Part shown: one piece after another, positions 43,164 through 52,060 of the stretch
Layout of the letters: each line of letters starts with the position of its first letter
How positions within the stretch are numbered: position 1 is the stretch's first letter
From: Epibacterium ulvae
Lineage (GTDB): Bacteria; Pseudomonadota; Alphaproteobacteria; Rhodobacterales; Rhodobacteraceae
Assembly: GCF_900102795.1 (NCBI RefSeq)
Contig: NZ_FMWG01000001.1
Span: forward strand, 310,001-374,000
Length of the DNA: 64,000 nt
Direction: 5' to 3'
The notes under the pieces: model-generated
What the model was told of the DNA's origin: nothing
The model's input: only the letters and a program-made list of their open reading frames with translations
The model's database searches: none
Position numbers and translations under genes: made by a program

Positions 43164-43201
43164 CCAACTTACCCCTCAAAATCCCCAACTTAGGGCTTAG
43201 G
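43164..43201 (-). promoter_or_regulatory. Direct repeats in the PKS operon promoter region
   Basis: CCAACTTA (plus-strand reading) occurs at 43164-43171 and 43185-43192, a 21-bp period, and CTTAGG occurs at 43189-43194 and 43196-43201. They lie 150-190 bp upstream of the PKS start in the 256-bp gap 43014-43269. The 21-bp spacing and CCTAA core (minus strand) recall the CTAAT repeats at 19800-19848. A CATAAT hexamer on the minus strand near 43120 could be a -10 element. Confidence 0.35.
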
Positions 43202-43269
43202 AAACTTTTGCGACACCGATAGGGACGTATTGTGCCAAACCGGGCCGAAAACGTGAAGAAAATAAGGCG

Positions 43270-44733
43270 CTACATGAGGCTGCGCGGCTGATCTGCCGCT
43301 TTAGGCAGCCCAATTGCTTGTTTTCCGTCAAATAAGGCGCGCCGCTTTTGGAACAGATCGGGATATTTCAAGCGTTCTGCATACCCAAGAATCGATCCCG
43401 CACAAAGCCATGTCAGTGGTATCAGCGTTGCATTCAGCAACATATCGATCAGCGTTGCGGCCAAGATCAGAACAATGGCCCCCAGATAGGGTGACAAAGT
43501 TGTGGGATCATGGCGCCGCACCTGTTGCCACAGCAAAAGCAGCGGGAAGGTTAAAAGCCCCATCTCGGCGATATAGCCAAGCCAGCCAAAGGAGCCAAAA
43601 ACGATAATCCAGCGGCCATCGGGGACCGAGACGATAAAGGCGGTTTCTGGATCGCGCACCAGATTGCGCCCCCATTCTCCCCAGCCAAAGATGGGCTTTT
43701 CCGCCGCGCGAGACAGCATAAGTTCTTCATTGTCAAACCGGTACCCCAGTGATTGTGCCCGATCCGCGCTGTAGCTTTCTGCATAGGCCACGATTGCGTC
43801 TGTCGGGATCATGTCCAGATTGCGCAACATTGGATAGATAACCGCGATTGCGCCAAGTAATAATGCAAGCCTAAGTTGCCAGCGCAGAGGCGCCCAGAGG
43901 AGCACCGGTATAAAACAGATCGCATAAAGTTGCGCCGCCAAACTTTTGCATAGGTAGAGGAATACCAAGAGATAGGCGAACACCATGCCTTTGCGCGTGC
44001 GTTCCGTGCCGCTTGCTTCGCGCAGCAGGGCAGTGGCGCAAAGCAGGCCATAGACGATGAACAGCGCATACCACAGGGGGTGCTCTAAAAAGACGAGCGG
44101 GCGATAGCCCCCTTGGCGGATGGTCTGGCTGAAATCGTGTTGGAAAAAGCCATAGACCCAGGTGTTCACTTGCGGGCTGAGCCGGACTTCGACCAGTCCA
44201 AGCAGGGAGTAGAGCAGGGTTGCCGTGACCAAAGTCAGGATCAATTCCTTTTGGGCTTCGGTGCTTGAAAGATAGCGGCGTGCCAAAAGGAAGGGCAGCA
44301 TCAGGATTACCTGATTGATCATGACAGAGCCCAGATCGCGCATCTTCATTCCGGGGATCATATCCGTGATGAAGACAATTGGATCACTGCCTGCCAAGAC
44401 CTGAAAAATCAAAGGATCCCGATTGGTGATAACTGTTGGGATTACACTGACCAGAAACAGCAGCATCAAAACCACGGCGACCGGGTGACGCGGCCGCAAA
44501 GGCACTGATTTCTTCATCATGAAAACGCATAGCAAGAAAGCCATGATTGACGGGATCGAGGCCTTATCCATATCTGGAACCAACGGCAGATCAAATTCAG
44601 CCACAGGGGGCAGCAGCAGATAGCCAGCGATAAGGCACCACAAAATCGCGCGCTCCAAGGGAAAGCGGCGATAGATAACGACGCTGACCAATGGCCAGAT
44701 CATCAGCATCAGATATGCGAGCGAATTTGGCAT
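43270..44733 (-). CDS. O-antigen polymerase/ligase-like (Wzy/WaaL) membrane protein
   Basis: 487 residues, strongly hydrophobic with about 10-12 helices. A larger periplasmic loop carries DRAQSLGYRFDNEELMLSRAAEKPIFGWGEWGRN, the arrangement of O-antigen ligase/polymerase family proteins. It likely polymerizes the lipid-linked repeats made by the locus in the periplasm. It is transcribed in the same direction as the PKS operon but separated from it by 256 bp, and is divergent from the WecG-like gene with a 163-bp shared promoter region. Confidence 0.8.
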   Translation of the reverse strand: MPNSLAYLMLMIWPLVSVVIYRRFPLERAILWCLIAGYLLLPPVAEFDLPLVPDMDKASIPSIMAFLLCVFMMKKSVPLRPRHPVAVVLMLLFLVSVIPTVITNRDPLIFQVLAGSDPIVFITDMIPGMKMRDLGSVMINQVILMLPFLLARRYLSSTEAQKELILTLVTATLLYSLLGLVEVRLSPQVNTWVYGFFQHDFSQTIRQGGYRPLVFLEHPLWYALFIVYGLLCATALLREASGTERTRKGMVFAYLLVFLYLCKSLAAQLYAICFIPVLLWAPLRWQLRLALLLGAIAVIYPMLRNLDMIPTDAIVAYAESYSADRAQSLGYRFDNEELMLSRAAEKPIFGWGEWGRNLVRDPETAFIVSVPDGRWIIVFGSFGWLGYIAEMGLLTFPLLLLWQQVRRHDPTTLSPYLGAIVLILAATLIDMLLNATLIPLTWLCAGSILGYAERLKYPDLFQKRRALFDGKQAIGLPKAADQPRSLM

Positions 44734-44896
44734 GCGCTACAGGCGTATCTTTGTCATCTGTTAATTTATCCAGTTTCTCGTATCTGTCACGAACCATACT
44801 TAATTGGCTTTGTGAATGCGTCACCTTTGTGTTGTCCTATTAAGGCCTCATTTTGGCGTGAAGTGGTTAAGCGTGGGGCGTTAAGGAGTGGGCAAC

Positions 44897-45694
44897 GTGC
44901 AATTTTGCTTTGGTAAACGCAGCGTATATGTGAATTTCGCAACCTATGATGCTTTGCAGCAAGAAGTCATTGATCGCTTCAAGGCGCGCGCTGGCTTCTC
45001 TTTGGCCACGATCAATCTGGACCATCTGGTGAAGCTGTCGGCCTCAGACAGCTACTTGTCGACCTATCTTTCGCAGGATCTTGTTGTTGCTGATGGGCGC
45101 CCCATTGTTTGGCTGTCAAAGCTTGCGGGATGTCCTGTGGAGCTTATGCCGGGGTCTGATATGGTCGAACCTCTGTGTCGTTGGGCCGCTGCTGCTGGTG
45201 TTTCCGTGGCCTTTGTTGGCAGCACCCAAACAGCGCTTGCAGATGCTGAGCGTATCCTGGCTGCGCGGGTGCCGGGGTTAAACGTGGCCTGGACACATGC
45301 GCCGGGGCGTTTGGATCCTGAAAGCGTTGAGGTCAGCGAGATCTTAGATGAGCTTGCAGCGCGGAATATTGGTTTGTGTTTTCTAGCGCTTGGTGCGCCC
45401 AAACAGGAACGTATCGCCCAACGTGGACGCGAACGTGCGCCGCATGTCGGATTTGCCTCGGTCGGCGCAGGTCTGGATTTTTTTGGTGGCCACCAACGCC
45501 GTGCTCCACTTTGGGTCAGGCGGCTTGCATTGGAATGGCTTTGGCGCGCGCTGAGTAGCCCACTGCGCCTTGGACCGCGATATCTCAAATGTATTGCCAT
45601 TTTGCCGCGTCTTGTTGTGGATGCCTGTAAGCTAAGACGTGATCCTAATTCTTATACTCCAAAATCTCCCGCGCGCGGCCCTGCCGGCGATTAA
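44897..45694 (+). CDS. WecG/TagA/CpsF family glycosyltransferase
   Basis: 265 residues from GTG 44897; AAGGAG (44883-44888) lies eight bases upstream, which excludes the in-frame GTG 44888. Family motifs: TINLDHLVKLSASDSYLS, VVADGRPIVWLSKLAG, LALGAPKQERIAQRGR and VGAGLDFFGGHQRRAPLWVRRLALEWLWR. These peripheral membrane enzymes (GT26) add N-acetylmannosamine-type or other sugars to the undecaprenyl-diphosphate-linked intermediate. The 3' end overlaps the convergent glycosyltransferase gene by 50 bp. Confidence 0.92.
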   Translation: MQFCFGKRSVYVNFATYDALQQEVIDRFKARAGFSLATINLDHLVKLSASDSYLSTYLSQDLVVADGRPIVWLSKLAGCPVELMPGSDMVEPLCRWAAAAGVSVAFVGSTQTALADAERILAARVPGLNVAWTHAPGRLDPESVEVSEILDELAARNIGLCFLALGAPKQERIAQRGRERAPHVGFASVGAGLDFFGGHQRRAPLWVRRLALEWLWRALSSPLRLGPRYLKCIAILPRLVVDACKLRRDPNSYTPKSPARGPAGD

Positions 45695-46652
45695 CGTGAT
45701 ACTCTAAGGCGCCCTGCGCTTCGGCAAACTTGCCAATCATACTGAAAAGAGCAGCTGTTGCGCCCATTTTGCGCCAGAGCCTGAGATATTGAATGGGATA
45801 CAGCAGTGCCGCAAGCCACAGCCACGGGAAGAAAAAGCCTGACGCTATGACGCCAATCGGCAAGGCCGCGCCCCATAAAAGCGCACGATATGTTTCTTTT
45901 ACCCAATGGCGTTCTGGCGGTGCGCCATGCAGCGCTGCCCCTTCTGCAAATGCATGACCAGCCCGGCGACTGCGCCGCCACCATTGGCTAAACCGCGTCA
46001 TTTGGGCATCGTGCAGCGTCATCTCTGCGTCCATACGCCAGACCGACCAGCCCTTTTGGCGCAGCCGCACGCAAAGTTCAGGCTCTTCTCCTGCGATCAG
46101 CGTTTCTCGATAACCGCCAACCTCTTTCACCGCCGAAAGGCGCATTAAAGCATCCCCGCCACAGGCCTTGGCCTCGCCAATCGGCGTGTCCCATTCAAGA
46201 TCACAGAGGCCATTATAAAGGCTCGCGCCGGGGTGTCGTTCGCGCCTGCGCCCGCAGACGACAGCTGCCTTTGGATGATCGGTCAAATAGTCGCGGGCAG
46301 ATTTGATCCACTTGCGATTGACCACACAGTCCCCGTCCACGAATTGCACAAAGCCATCACCTGTGAGGAGGGCCAAACCCGCATTGCGGGCCCGCGCAGC
46401 AGTGAACGGCACAGAGGTGTCCAGCTCAATGATCTCAGCTCCCAGATCACGGGCGCGGGTGACAGACCCATCCGAAGAGCCGCTGTCGACATAGACGATA
46501 CGGCGCACCTGTCCTTGCAGGGATGTCAGGCAAGCGACAAGGCGTGGCCCTTCATTGCGACCAATGACCACCGCGTCAACGGCGGCGGGCGGGGGGGCTT
46601 TGTCGAATGGGATGTTTAACATGGCTTCTTTAAAATCATGTGTTTGGGTCAA
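45645..46652 (-). CDS. Glycosyltransferase family 2
   Basis: 335 residues if TTG 46652 is used, or 325 from ATG 46622. TTG overlaps the tamB stop as TTGA but has no clear ribosome site; the ATG has a weak one. GT-A motifs: AVVIGRNEGPRLVACLTSL, VYVDSGSSDGS, FVDGDCVVNRKWIKSA (DXD-like) and AGEEPELCVRLRQKGW. A hydrophobic C-terminal stretch (PIGVIASGFFFPWLWLAALLYP) suggests membrane association. It follows tamA-tamB in the same direction but belongs functionally to the polysaccharide locus. Confidence 0.87.
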   Translation of the reverse strand: MTQTHDFKEAMLNIPFDKAPPPAAVDAVVIGRNEGPRLVACLTSLQGQVRRIVYVDSGSSDGSVTRARDLGAEIIELDTSVPFTAARARNAGLALLTGDGFVQFVDGDCVVNRKWIKSARDYLTDHPKAAVVCGRRRERHPGASLYNGLCDLEWDTPIGEAKACGGDALMRLSAVKEVGGYRETLIAGEEPELCVRLRQKGWSVWRMDAEMTLHDAQMTRFSQWWRRSRRAGHAFAEGAALHGAPPERHWVKETYRALLWGAALPIGVIASGFFFPWLWLAALLYPIQYLRLWRKMGATAALFSMIGKFAEAQGALEYHVNRRQGRAREILEYKN

Positions 46653-49600
46653 TAATCGCGTTTAAAAAACAACCCGACACCGGTTTCTCCTGCACTGTCT
46701 GCAGTTCCGGTGACGGTTACACTGGGAGAAAGATCCAGATTGATCGACAGCTCGCTCTCGCCTCGTGTGTTCACATTCAGATCAGTATACACATTTTGCG
46801 AAATATATCCGCCTAACCCTAGTTCGCCAGCGCCTAGATTGTCCACACCAACATCAACGGTCTCTGCGCCGGTGCTGTCACGTAAAGAGTCTGACACACC
46901 ATCGCTGCGTCCGCTAAGACGCGCCACGGATGCGGCAAGACGGGCAAGCGCAAGGGGAGAGATATCCTGAATATTGTCGCCAAACAGCAAGAGCGCAAGC
47001 GCTTCTTCGCTGGGGCGATTGGGTTCTGATGTGACCTCGATGGTGGGCGCATTTGCGGGCCCTTGTAGCATCAAACTCGCGCTGCCCTGTTCGGTGGTGG
47101 TGGAGGCGGTGAACGACAGATAGGGGATCAGGCTGCCCAGCAGCGTGATTTGCCCGTCATCCAAAGACAGGCGGCGTCCTAAAATATCAAAAGTGCCGCG
47201 CAACAATCCGATCTGGCCTGATGGCACCGGATCCGCGCTGGTACCGCGCAGGCGCAGCTCTCCGCCAAGTTCAGCACGAAGACCACGGCCGCGGGCGAAA
47301 ATACGATTTGGGGCACGGATCAGCAGATCCAACGCAAGATTGGCAGAGCTTCCTGATGAAGTATTCAGCAAACCTGCGTGCTGGCGTGTCTGGCGGACCG
47401 CTCTTGGTTCATTTTGATGCTGGATCAACGGAATAGGTGCTGCACCAACCGCCCCACCGGCAGAGGCAAGGTTCAAGGTGGTCTCTTGCACGTCGATTGT
47501 GCCACTTAACTGGGGCGCTTGCACCAGTGCTCCAGTCAGGGACAGGTCACCAGACAGTTTAGTTTCGTAGATTAGATTGTCGCTGAGCACCACATCCGCA
47601 AGATCAATCGTGAGTGCTCCGTCAAAGGGGGGCTGGATTGCGATGGGACCACGAATGTTGATCTTGCCACCGGAGCGGGGTTGCGCCCTTGCCTGTATAT
47701 CTGCCCCTGCACCATTCAGTGTGACGGTAGCAGCGATATTGCGCAGCTCTTGTCCTGCACTGGGTAGAACCAGCCGTGTGTCCGCAAGCTGAACAGTGCC
47801 ACGCAATGCATCAAGGCTGGGTGGCCCAGAAAGTGAGAGATTAAACCGGCCTTGCCCGTCAAGCAGGTTGGGTTTCAGGAATGGGTTTACAACACTCATC
47901 TGTACAGCACCTTGCGCGGCAAGATCAGCGCGCGCAGTTGCTTCGTCCCAGCTGCCGCTGATTGCCGCAGTGAGCGCCGCCGGACCGGTGGCGTTGCTGT
48001 TGATTTGCCAGATCCCCTCTGATCGCGAGGCACGGCCTTCTGCGGTGACCACGCCTGCAAGTTCCGGGATGAGGCCCTGTAATTCACCCAGTCTGGAGGA
48101 GAATTGCACGTCAGCTGAGCCATCTTCTTGCATCTCACCAGATATGCGCGCTGTCGTCGATAAAGGGCCTTGCAGGTCTGCGTTGCCTGACACGGTCGTG
48201 CCCTTTTTCTGTATGTCAGCTGCCAGCGTGACTGGTCCACTTATGCCTGCAACAACCGTTGCAAGATCGTTCAATCTAGCGGTGAGTGAGAGCTGGCCAT
48301 TTTGGCTGTCTAGCCTGCCAGAGGTGTCCGACTGAAACGCAGAAGACGACAACGACAGCTGTTCTAACACAAGACCATCAACATCCCGGCGCGCGCTAAG
48401 AGTCAAATTTGACGTTCCAACCAAAAGCGGATCAAGTTGCGCTTGTCCAAGTCGCAGATCTTGTGCGGTGAGCGTACTGACCACATCAAATCCCCCGGTG
48501 AGCGGGGTAAAGCTGCCCTGTGCTGTGCCAATGACAGAACCGCCCAGCGGGACACCTGCCAAAGCTTCAAACTGCGCCAGATCGTTCAAGTCCGTTTTAA
48601 GGTCAGCAATAACCTTCAGACCATCTTGCAGGCCCTCAAACTCCATTTCTCCAGACAGCTGATAGCCGTCGCCTTTCACCTGCAATTGTGTCGCACGGGC
48701 GTTTTCGGATGAAAGCTCTAGGCGTGTCTGGGCTACAATTTCAGGCCCCAATGCAACGCGCAGGTTTGGATCATTGGGTTGCACGCCCTTGGCGGTCAAA
48801 TTGACGTCTGCGACTAGATCAAAAAGGGATTGCTCTAAGGTGCCGAGTGTCTTGAAAGAAAGATCAGCGATAGCAATCTGCGGATGGGCAAATTCACCTA
48901 TGCGGGCCGCAATGTTCCAATCGCGCCCTTTGGGCTTTTGCGCCTGCAGTGACATCCCCTTTATCGAAATTTCTTCTCCGGGGATCGGCAGGATCACGCG
49001 GGATGTTGGATCGGCTGCGGTGATCGTGCTGCGCAGATTGGCCGTTTCAAGCGCGCCTGCACGCATCATCAACGATCCGGACAGTCGTAAAGCTCGGCTG
49101 GTGAGCGCCAAAGAATGCAACGCCAACCCATCATTTTCAAACGTCTCCCCTTTGACACGCAAGCGTAGGCCCGGTCCAAAAAACGGGTGAAACCGTTCCG
49201 GTAGCAAAGGGTCAATATTCCCGTTCAGATCGGCGCGAAAGACCAGGCCTGTGGTGCTTGTTGTCGGATCTGCACCTTCCAGACGAACCTGACCTGATAG
49301 GCGTTCTATGCCATCGGTCGCAAACCCAAGGTCAGCTGTGAAATCCCTTAACGGGCCTGAACCTTCTGCGTTAAGCTGCAAGGATGGGCCCCCCGGAAGC
49401 TCCAGCAGCCGTCCAATCAGCCCGCCTGCCTGCTCATCAAGGCTGAGATCAAGCGCAAGCTCTTCGGTTTCATTGTCAAACCCAACCTTCAGCGTCAGTT
49501 GGTCGCCCTGGCGATCAAGGCGCAGGCCCGACAGATCCATCGATAATGTCCCGTCCGCCAATTCAATCCGCCCATCCACACGTAGACGCGCCTGTTGGCC

Positions 49601-50062
49601 TAGTAGGCTTTCCCCCAATTCAATCTCTTCGGCACGAAGTTCATTCAACAGGATTGAAACAGGCAAATCCGGCAAACGAAACGGGGCGGTTTCGGGCGCG
49701 GGTAATTCTGGATCAACAGGCGCAGGTTCTGGCGCGCGTAAAACTGCAATCCGGCGGGCGCTCAGCTGGTTGATCGAGAGCGCGCCGCGCAACAGAGCGC
49801 TGCGGGTCCAATCCAAGGTCGCCTCTTCAATCTCCAGCCAGACACCCTTGTCATCCGCGATGGTCAGACGCTTTAATTCGGCCTTCGAGGAAAAGCCTCC
49901 ACTCAGCCCTTCGACGCGAATTGCACGATTGTCGCCGGACAGCTGCTCTTCCAAAAAGTCGACAAGAAAGCCGCCGCTTTCCTCGGTCGAGATCCGCTGT
50001 TGTGCCCAAAGCGGGAGCGGGGCAAGCAATACGAAAAGCAGAAGGAGGCGGATAAGTTGCAT
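46649..50062 (-). CDS. tamB: Translocation and assembly module protein TamB
   Basis: 1137 residues. An N-terminal signal/anchor (LIRLLLLFVLLAPLPLWAQQ) precedes a very long beta-rich repetitive region with AsmA-like traits. The C-terminal DUF490/TamB domain includes GQIGLLRGTFDILGRRLSLDDGQITLLG and ends GETGVGLFFKRDY. TamB spans the periplasm from the inner membrane and works with TamA in outer-membrane protein insertion or lipid transport. Its ATG overlaps the tamA stop (TAATG). Confidence 0.93.
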   Translation of the reverse strand: MQLIRLLLLFVLLAPLPLWAQQRISTEESGGFLVDFLEEQLSGDNRAIRVEGLSGGFSSKAELKRLTIADDKGVWLEIEEATLDWTRSALLRGALSINQLSARRIAVLRAPEPAPVDPELPAPETAPFRLPDLPVSILLNELRAEEIELGESLLGQQARLRVDGRIELADGTLSMDLSGLRLDRQGDQLTLKVGFDNETEELALDLSLDEQAGGLIGRLLELPGGPSLQLNAEGSGPLRDFTADLGFATDGIERLSGQVRLEGADPTTSTTGLVFRADLNGNIDPLLPERFHPFFGPGLRLRVKGETFENDGLALHSLALTSRALRLSGSLMMRAGALETANLRSTITAADPTSRVILPIPGEEISIKGMSLQAQKPKGRDWNIAARIGEFAHPQIAIADLSFKTLGTLEQSLFDLVADVNLTAKGVQPNDPNLRVALGPEIVAQTRLELSSENARATQLQVKGDGYQLSGEMEFEGLQDGLKVIADLKTDLNDLAQFEALAGVPLGGSVIGTAQGSFTPLTGGFDVVSTLTAQDLRLGQAQLDPLLVGTSNLTLSARRDVDGLVLEQLSLSSSAFQSDTSGRLDSQNGQLSLTARLNDLATVVAGISGPVTLAADIQKKGTTVSGNADLQGPLSTTARISGEMQEDGSADVQFSSRLGELQGLIPELAGVVTAEGRASRSEGIWQINSNATGPAALTAAISGSWDEATARADLAAQGAVQMSVVNPFLKPNLLDGQGRFNLSLSGPPSLDALRGTVQLADTRLVLPSAGQELRNIAATVTLNGAGADIQARAQPRSGGKINIRGPIAIQPPFDGALTIDLADVVLSDNLIYETKLSGDLSLTGALVQAPQLSGTIDVQETTLNLASAGGAVGAAPIPLIQHQNEPRAVRQTRQHAGLLNTSSGSSANLALDLLIRAPNRIFARGRGLRAELGGELRLRGTSADPVPSGQIGLLRGTFDILGRRLSLDDGQITLLGSLIPYLSFTASTTTEQGSASLMLQGPANAPTIEVTSEPNRPSEEALALLLFGDNIQDISPLALARLAASVARLSGRSDGVSDSLRDSTGAETVDVGVDNLGAGELGLGGYISQNVYTDLNVNTRGESELSINLDLSPSVTVTGTADSAGETGVGLFFKRDY

Positions 50063-51960
50063 TAGAAGGCCTGTCCGATACCGATGTAGAATTGTAGCCC
50101 ATCTTCTGTGCCGCCATCTACAGGTAGGGCAAGATCCAGACGTAACGGGCCAATCCCTGCAAGGTCGTACCGCAGGCCCAGACCAACGCCCGATTGGCTC
50201 GCAGAGCCGGAGCCTATCAAGCTTGAACTGTCAACAAGACCAATATCATAAAACCCCACAAGTGAAATCCGTTCACCAACTTTGGCGCGCAGCTCGGTCG
50301 CTAGAGACAAAAAGCTGCGTCCCCCAGCCGTATCATCGCCTACCGGCACGCCAAGCGATTGGAATTCATGGCCACGCACACTGCCGGCCCCTCCGGAAAA
50401 AAAGCCCAGCGTTGGCGAAAGTTCAGAAAGGGACGGGCCAACCACTGACCCGATCTGTAATCGGCTGGCAAAAACAAAGCGCCCGTCGGTATCTAATCGT
50501 CGATAAATGCGCCCGTCGGCCTGCAGTTGCACCCCGGATGCACCATCATCAATACCAATAAACGGTTGTGCCTGCAGCGCTAGGAAATGACCTGATGTGG
50601 CGTTGACCACACTGTCGCGTTTGTCATGCTCTGCACGAACCCGCGCGAGAGCAAATTGAAAACGGCGTCTGCCAAAGGCATCATTTGCCAGCACATTGGC
50701 AAAACCGACTGAGGCTTCACCAATCAATTCGTCCGAGTAAATACGCCGAACGCCAACGGACAGCACACCCTGTGTGGCGCTATAATGTTCTTCATCCAGC
50801 CGTTCAAATTCTGCCAGATAAAACAAGTTGTCGTCAGGGCCAAAGGTGGCGGGGCGGTCAAGGCGCAGGCTTAAACGTCCATCCAGATCTGATGCCCCGC
50901 CGATCCCGCCGACGAGGGCTTCAATACGCAGTCTTTCCGCGCCGCCAAAAAGATTTCTGTGCATCCAGCTGGTGCTTAATTCAATTCCGTCAGACGAATT
51001 GAGTTCTGCCCCAAACGTGAGACGACGTTTTGGCAGATCTTCAACATCAGCGGTAATGTTAAGTGTTTGGGATGGGCCGATGGTTTCGGCTTCGCGCAAC
51101 ACAACAGCGGAAAAGGCCCCACTGCGACGCAGGCGTTCAGCAGATGCCGCAAGGTCTGCGGGATGAAACTGCGACCCGGATGGCAGGCCTGCAATACGTT
51201 TGATCGCATCCGGGCGAACATCGCTTTTGCCTGCAATCCGCAGCTCTCCAAAGGTTAGCAGCGGTCCGGGTTGCAGCTGGATATCAGCGTTTAGTGTCGC
51301 CGCGCGGTGCTGCGCGGTGATGCGCTGGTTGCTGACTGCAGCTTTTGCGTGGCCAGCCTCGCGCCAGACTGTAACCCCGGCTGCTGCGGCATCGCGTAAA
51401 ATGCCGGTGGTCGCAGGGGCACCAGTGCGAAACCCTTCTGGTATCTCGTCTGCGCCTGCCTCTGGCAACGGTGCAAGTCTTGCCTGACCAAGCGTAAATT
51501 GAGCACCAGATTTAATCTGCACATCAATGTTTGAGAAACGTTCTGGCAGCGTAAGCGGATTAATCGTTGCCGCTTCACGCCCGTTGAGGCGTATTGTGAC
51601 ACTTGGGCCGAAATATCCGGCGTCATAAAGGACTTGGACAAAACTGCGATAATCTGCGAGGGCTGCTGCCAGAATATCTTGCGCCCCCGGCGAAGGCCGT
51701 CGCCGCGTTGTGTTTAAGGCTGAGGCCTGCAGCAAGCGGCCCCGTAAATCCTCTGATATTTCCGGCGTTTCGAATTCCCAGTTCAGCAGCGCGGCGGGTT
51801 GTTCTTGTTTTTCATCTGTTTGGCTCTGTGCCGCACCTGATGTAGCTGCAGACAGCGCAAGCCCAATCCCGACAGCAATGCACCATGTACAAAACAGGAC
51901 CTTTTGTTTGATGTGACAAGAGCTGCCCCGAAATCCTGATCTGGGTAAAACACGTATCAT
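50062..51960 (-). CDS. tamA: Outer-membrane assembly factor TamA (BamA/Omp85 family)
   Basis: 632 residues. A signal peptide (about 20-45, ending TSGAAQS) is followed by POTRA-like modules (about 70-310) and an Omp85 beta-barrel with GAGSVRGHEFQSLG (the conserved VRG(Y/F) loop motif) and a terminal strand FYIGIGQAF ending in aromatic Phe. It inserts proteins into the outer membrane with TamB, encoded directly downstream. ATG 51960 is used; the long N-terminus leaves room for a later start. Confidence 0.92.
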   Translation of the reverse strand: MIRVLPRSGFRGSSCHIKQKVLFCTWCIAVGIGLALSAATSGAAQSQTDEKQEQPAALLNWEFETPEISEDLRGRLLQASALNTTRRRPSPGAQDILAAALADYRSFVQVLYDAGYFGPSVTIRLNGREAATINPLTLPERFSNIDVQIKSGAQFTLGQARLAPLPEAGADEIPEGFRTGAPATTGILRDAAAAGVTVWREAGHAKAAVSNQRITAQHRAATLNADIQLQPGPLLTFGELRIAGKSDVRPDAIKRIAGLPSGSQFHPADLAASAERLRRSGAFSAVVLREAETIGPSQTLNITADVEDLPKRRLTFGAELNSSDGIELSTSWMHRNLFGGAERLRIEALVGGIGGASDLDGRLSLRLDRPATFGPDDNLFYLAEFERLDEEHYSATQGVLSVGVRRIYSDELIGEASVGFANVLANDAFGRRRFQFALARVRAEHDKRDSVVNATSGHFLALQAQPFIGIDDGASGVQLQADGRIYRRLDTDGRFVFASRLQIGSVVGPSLSELSPTLGFFSGGAGSVRGHEFQSLGVPVGDDTAGGRSFLSLATELRAKVGERISLVGFYDIGLVDSSSLIGSGSASQSGVGLGLRYDLAGIGPLRLDLALPVDGGTEDGLQFYIGIGQAF

Positions 51961-52060
51961 GGGGGCAACAGATCTCCGGTCGTCGCATGTATGGCCGGAC
52001 CACTGTTGTGAATGCGCAGGGGAATTGCAATGCGGGTCAGATCACAATTCAACTGTGCCG

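Noticed and set aside
43220-43245. TGGCAC upstream of the PKS operon (minus strand) as a sigma-54 promoter
   Set aside because: The required TTGC element at the right spacing is absent.
49308-50561. 417-codon open frame on the plus strand opposite tamB/tamA
   Set aside because: Composition is Ser/Arg/Pro-rich without any domain; it is antisense to two well-supported genes and has the usual look of a high-GC shadow frame.
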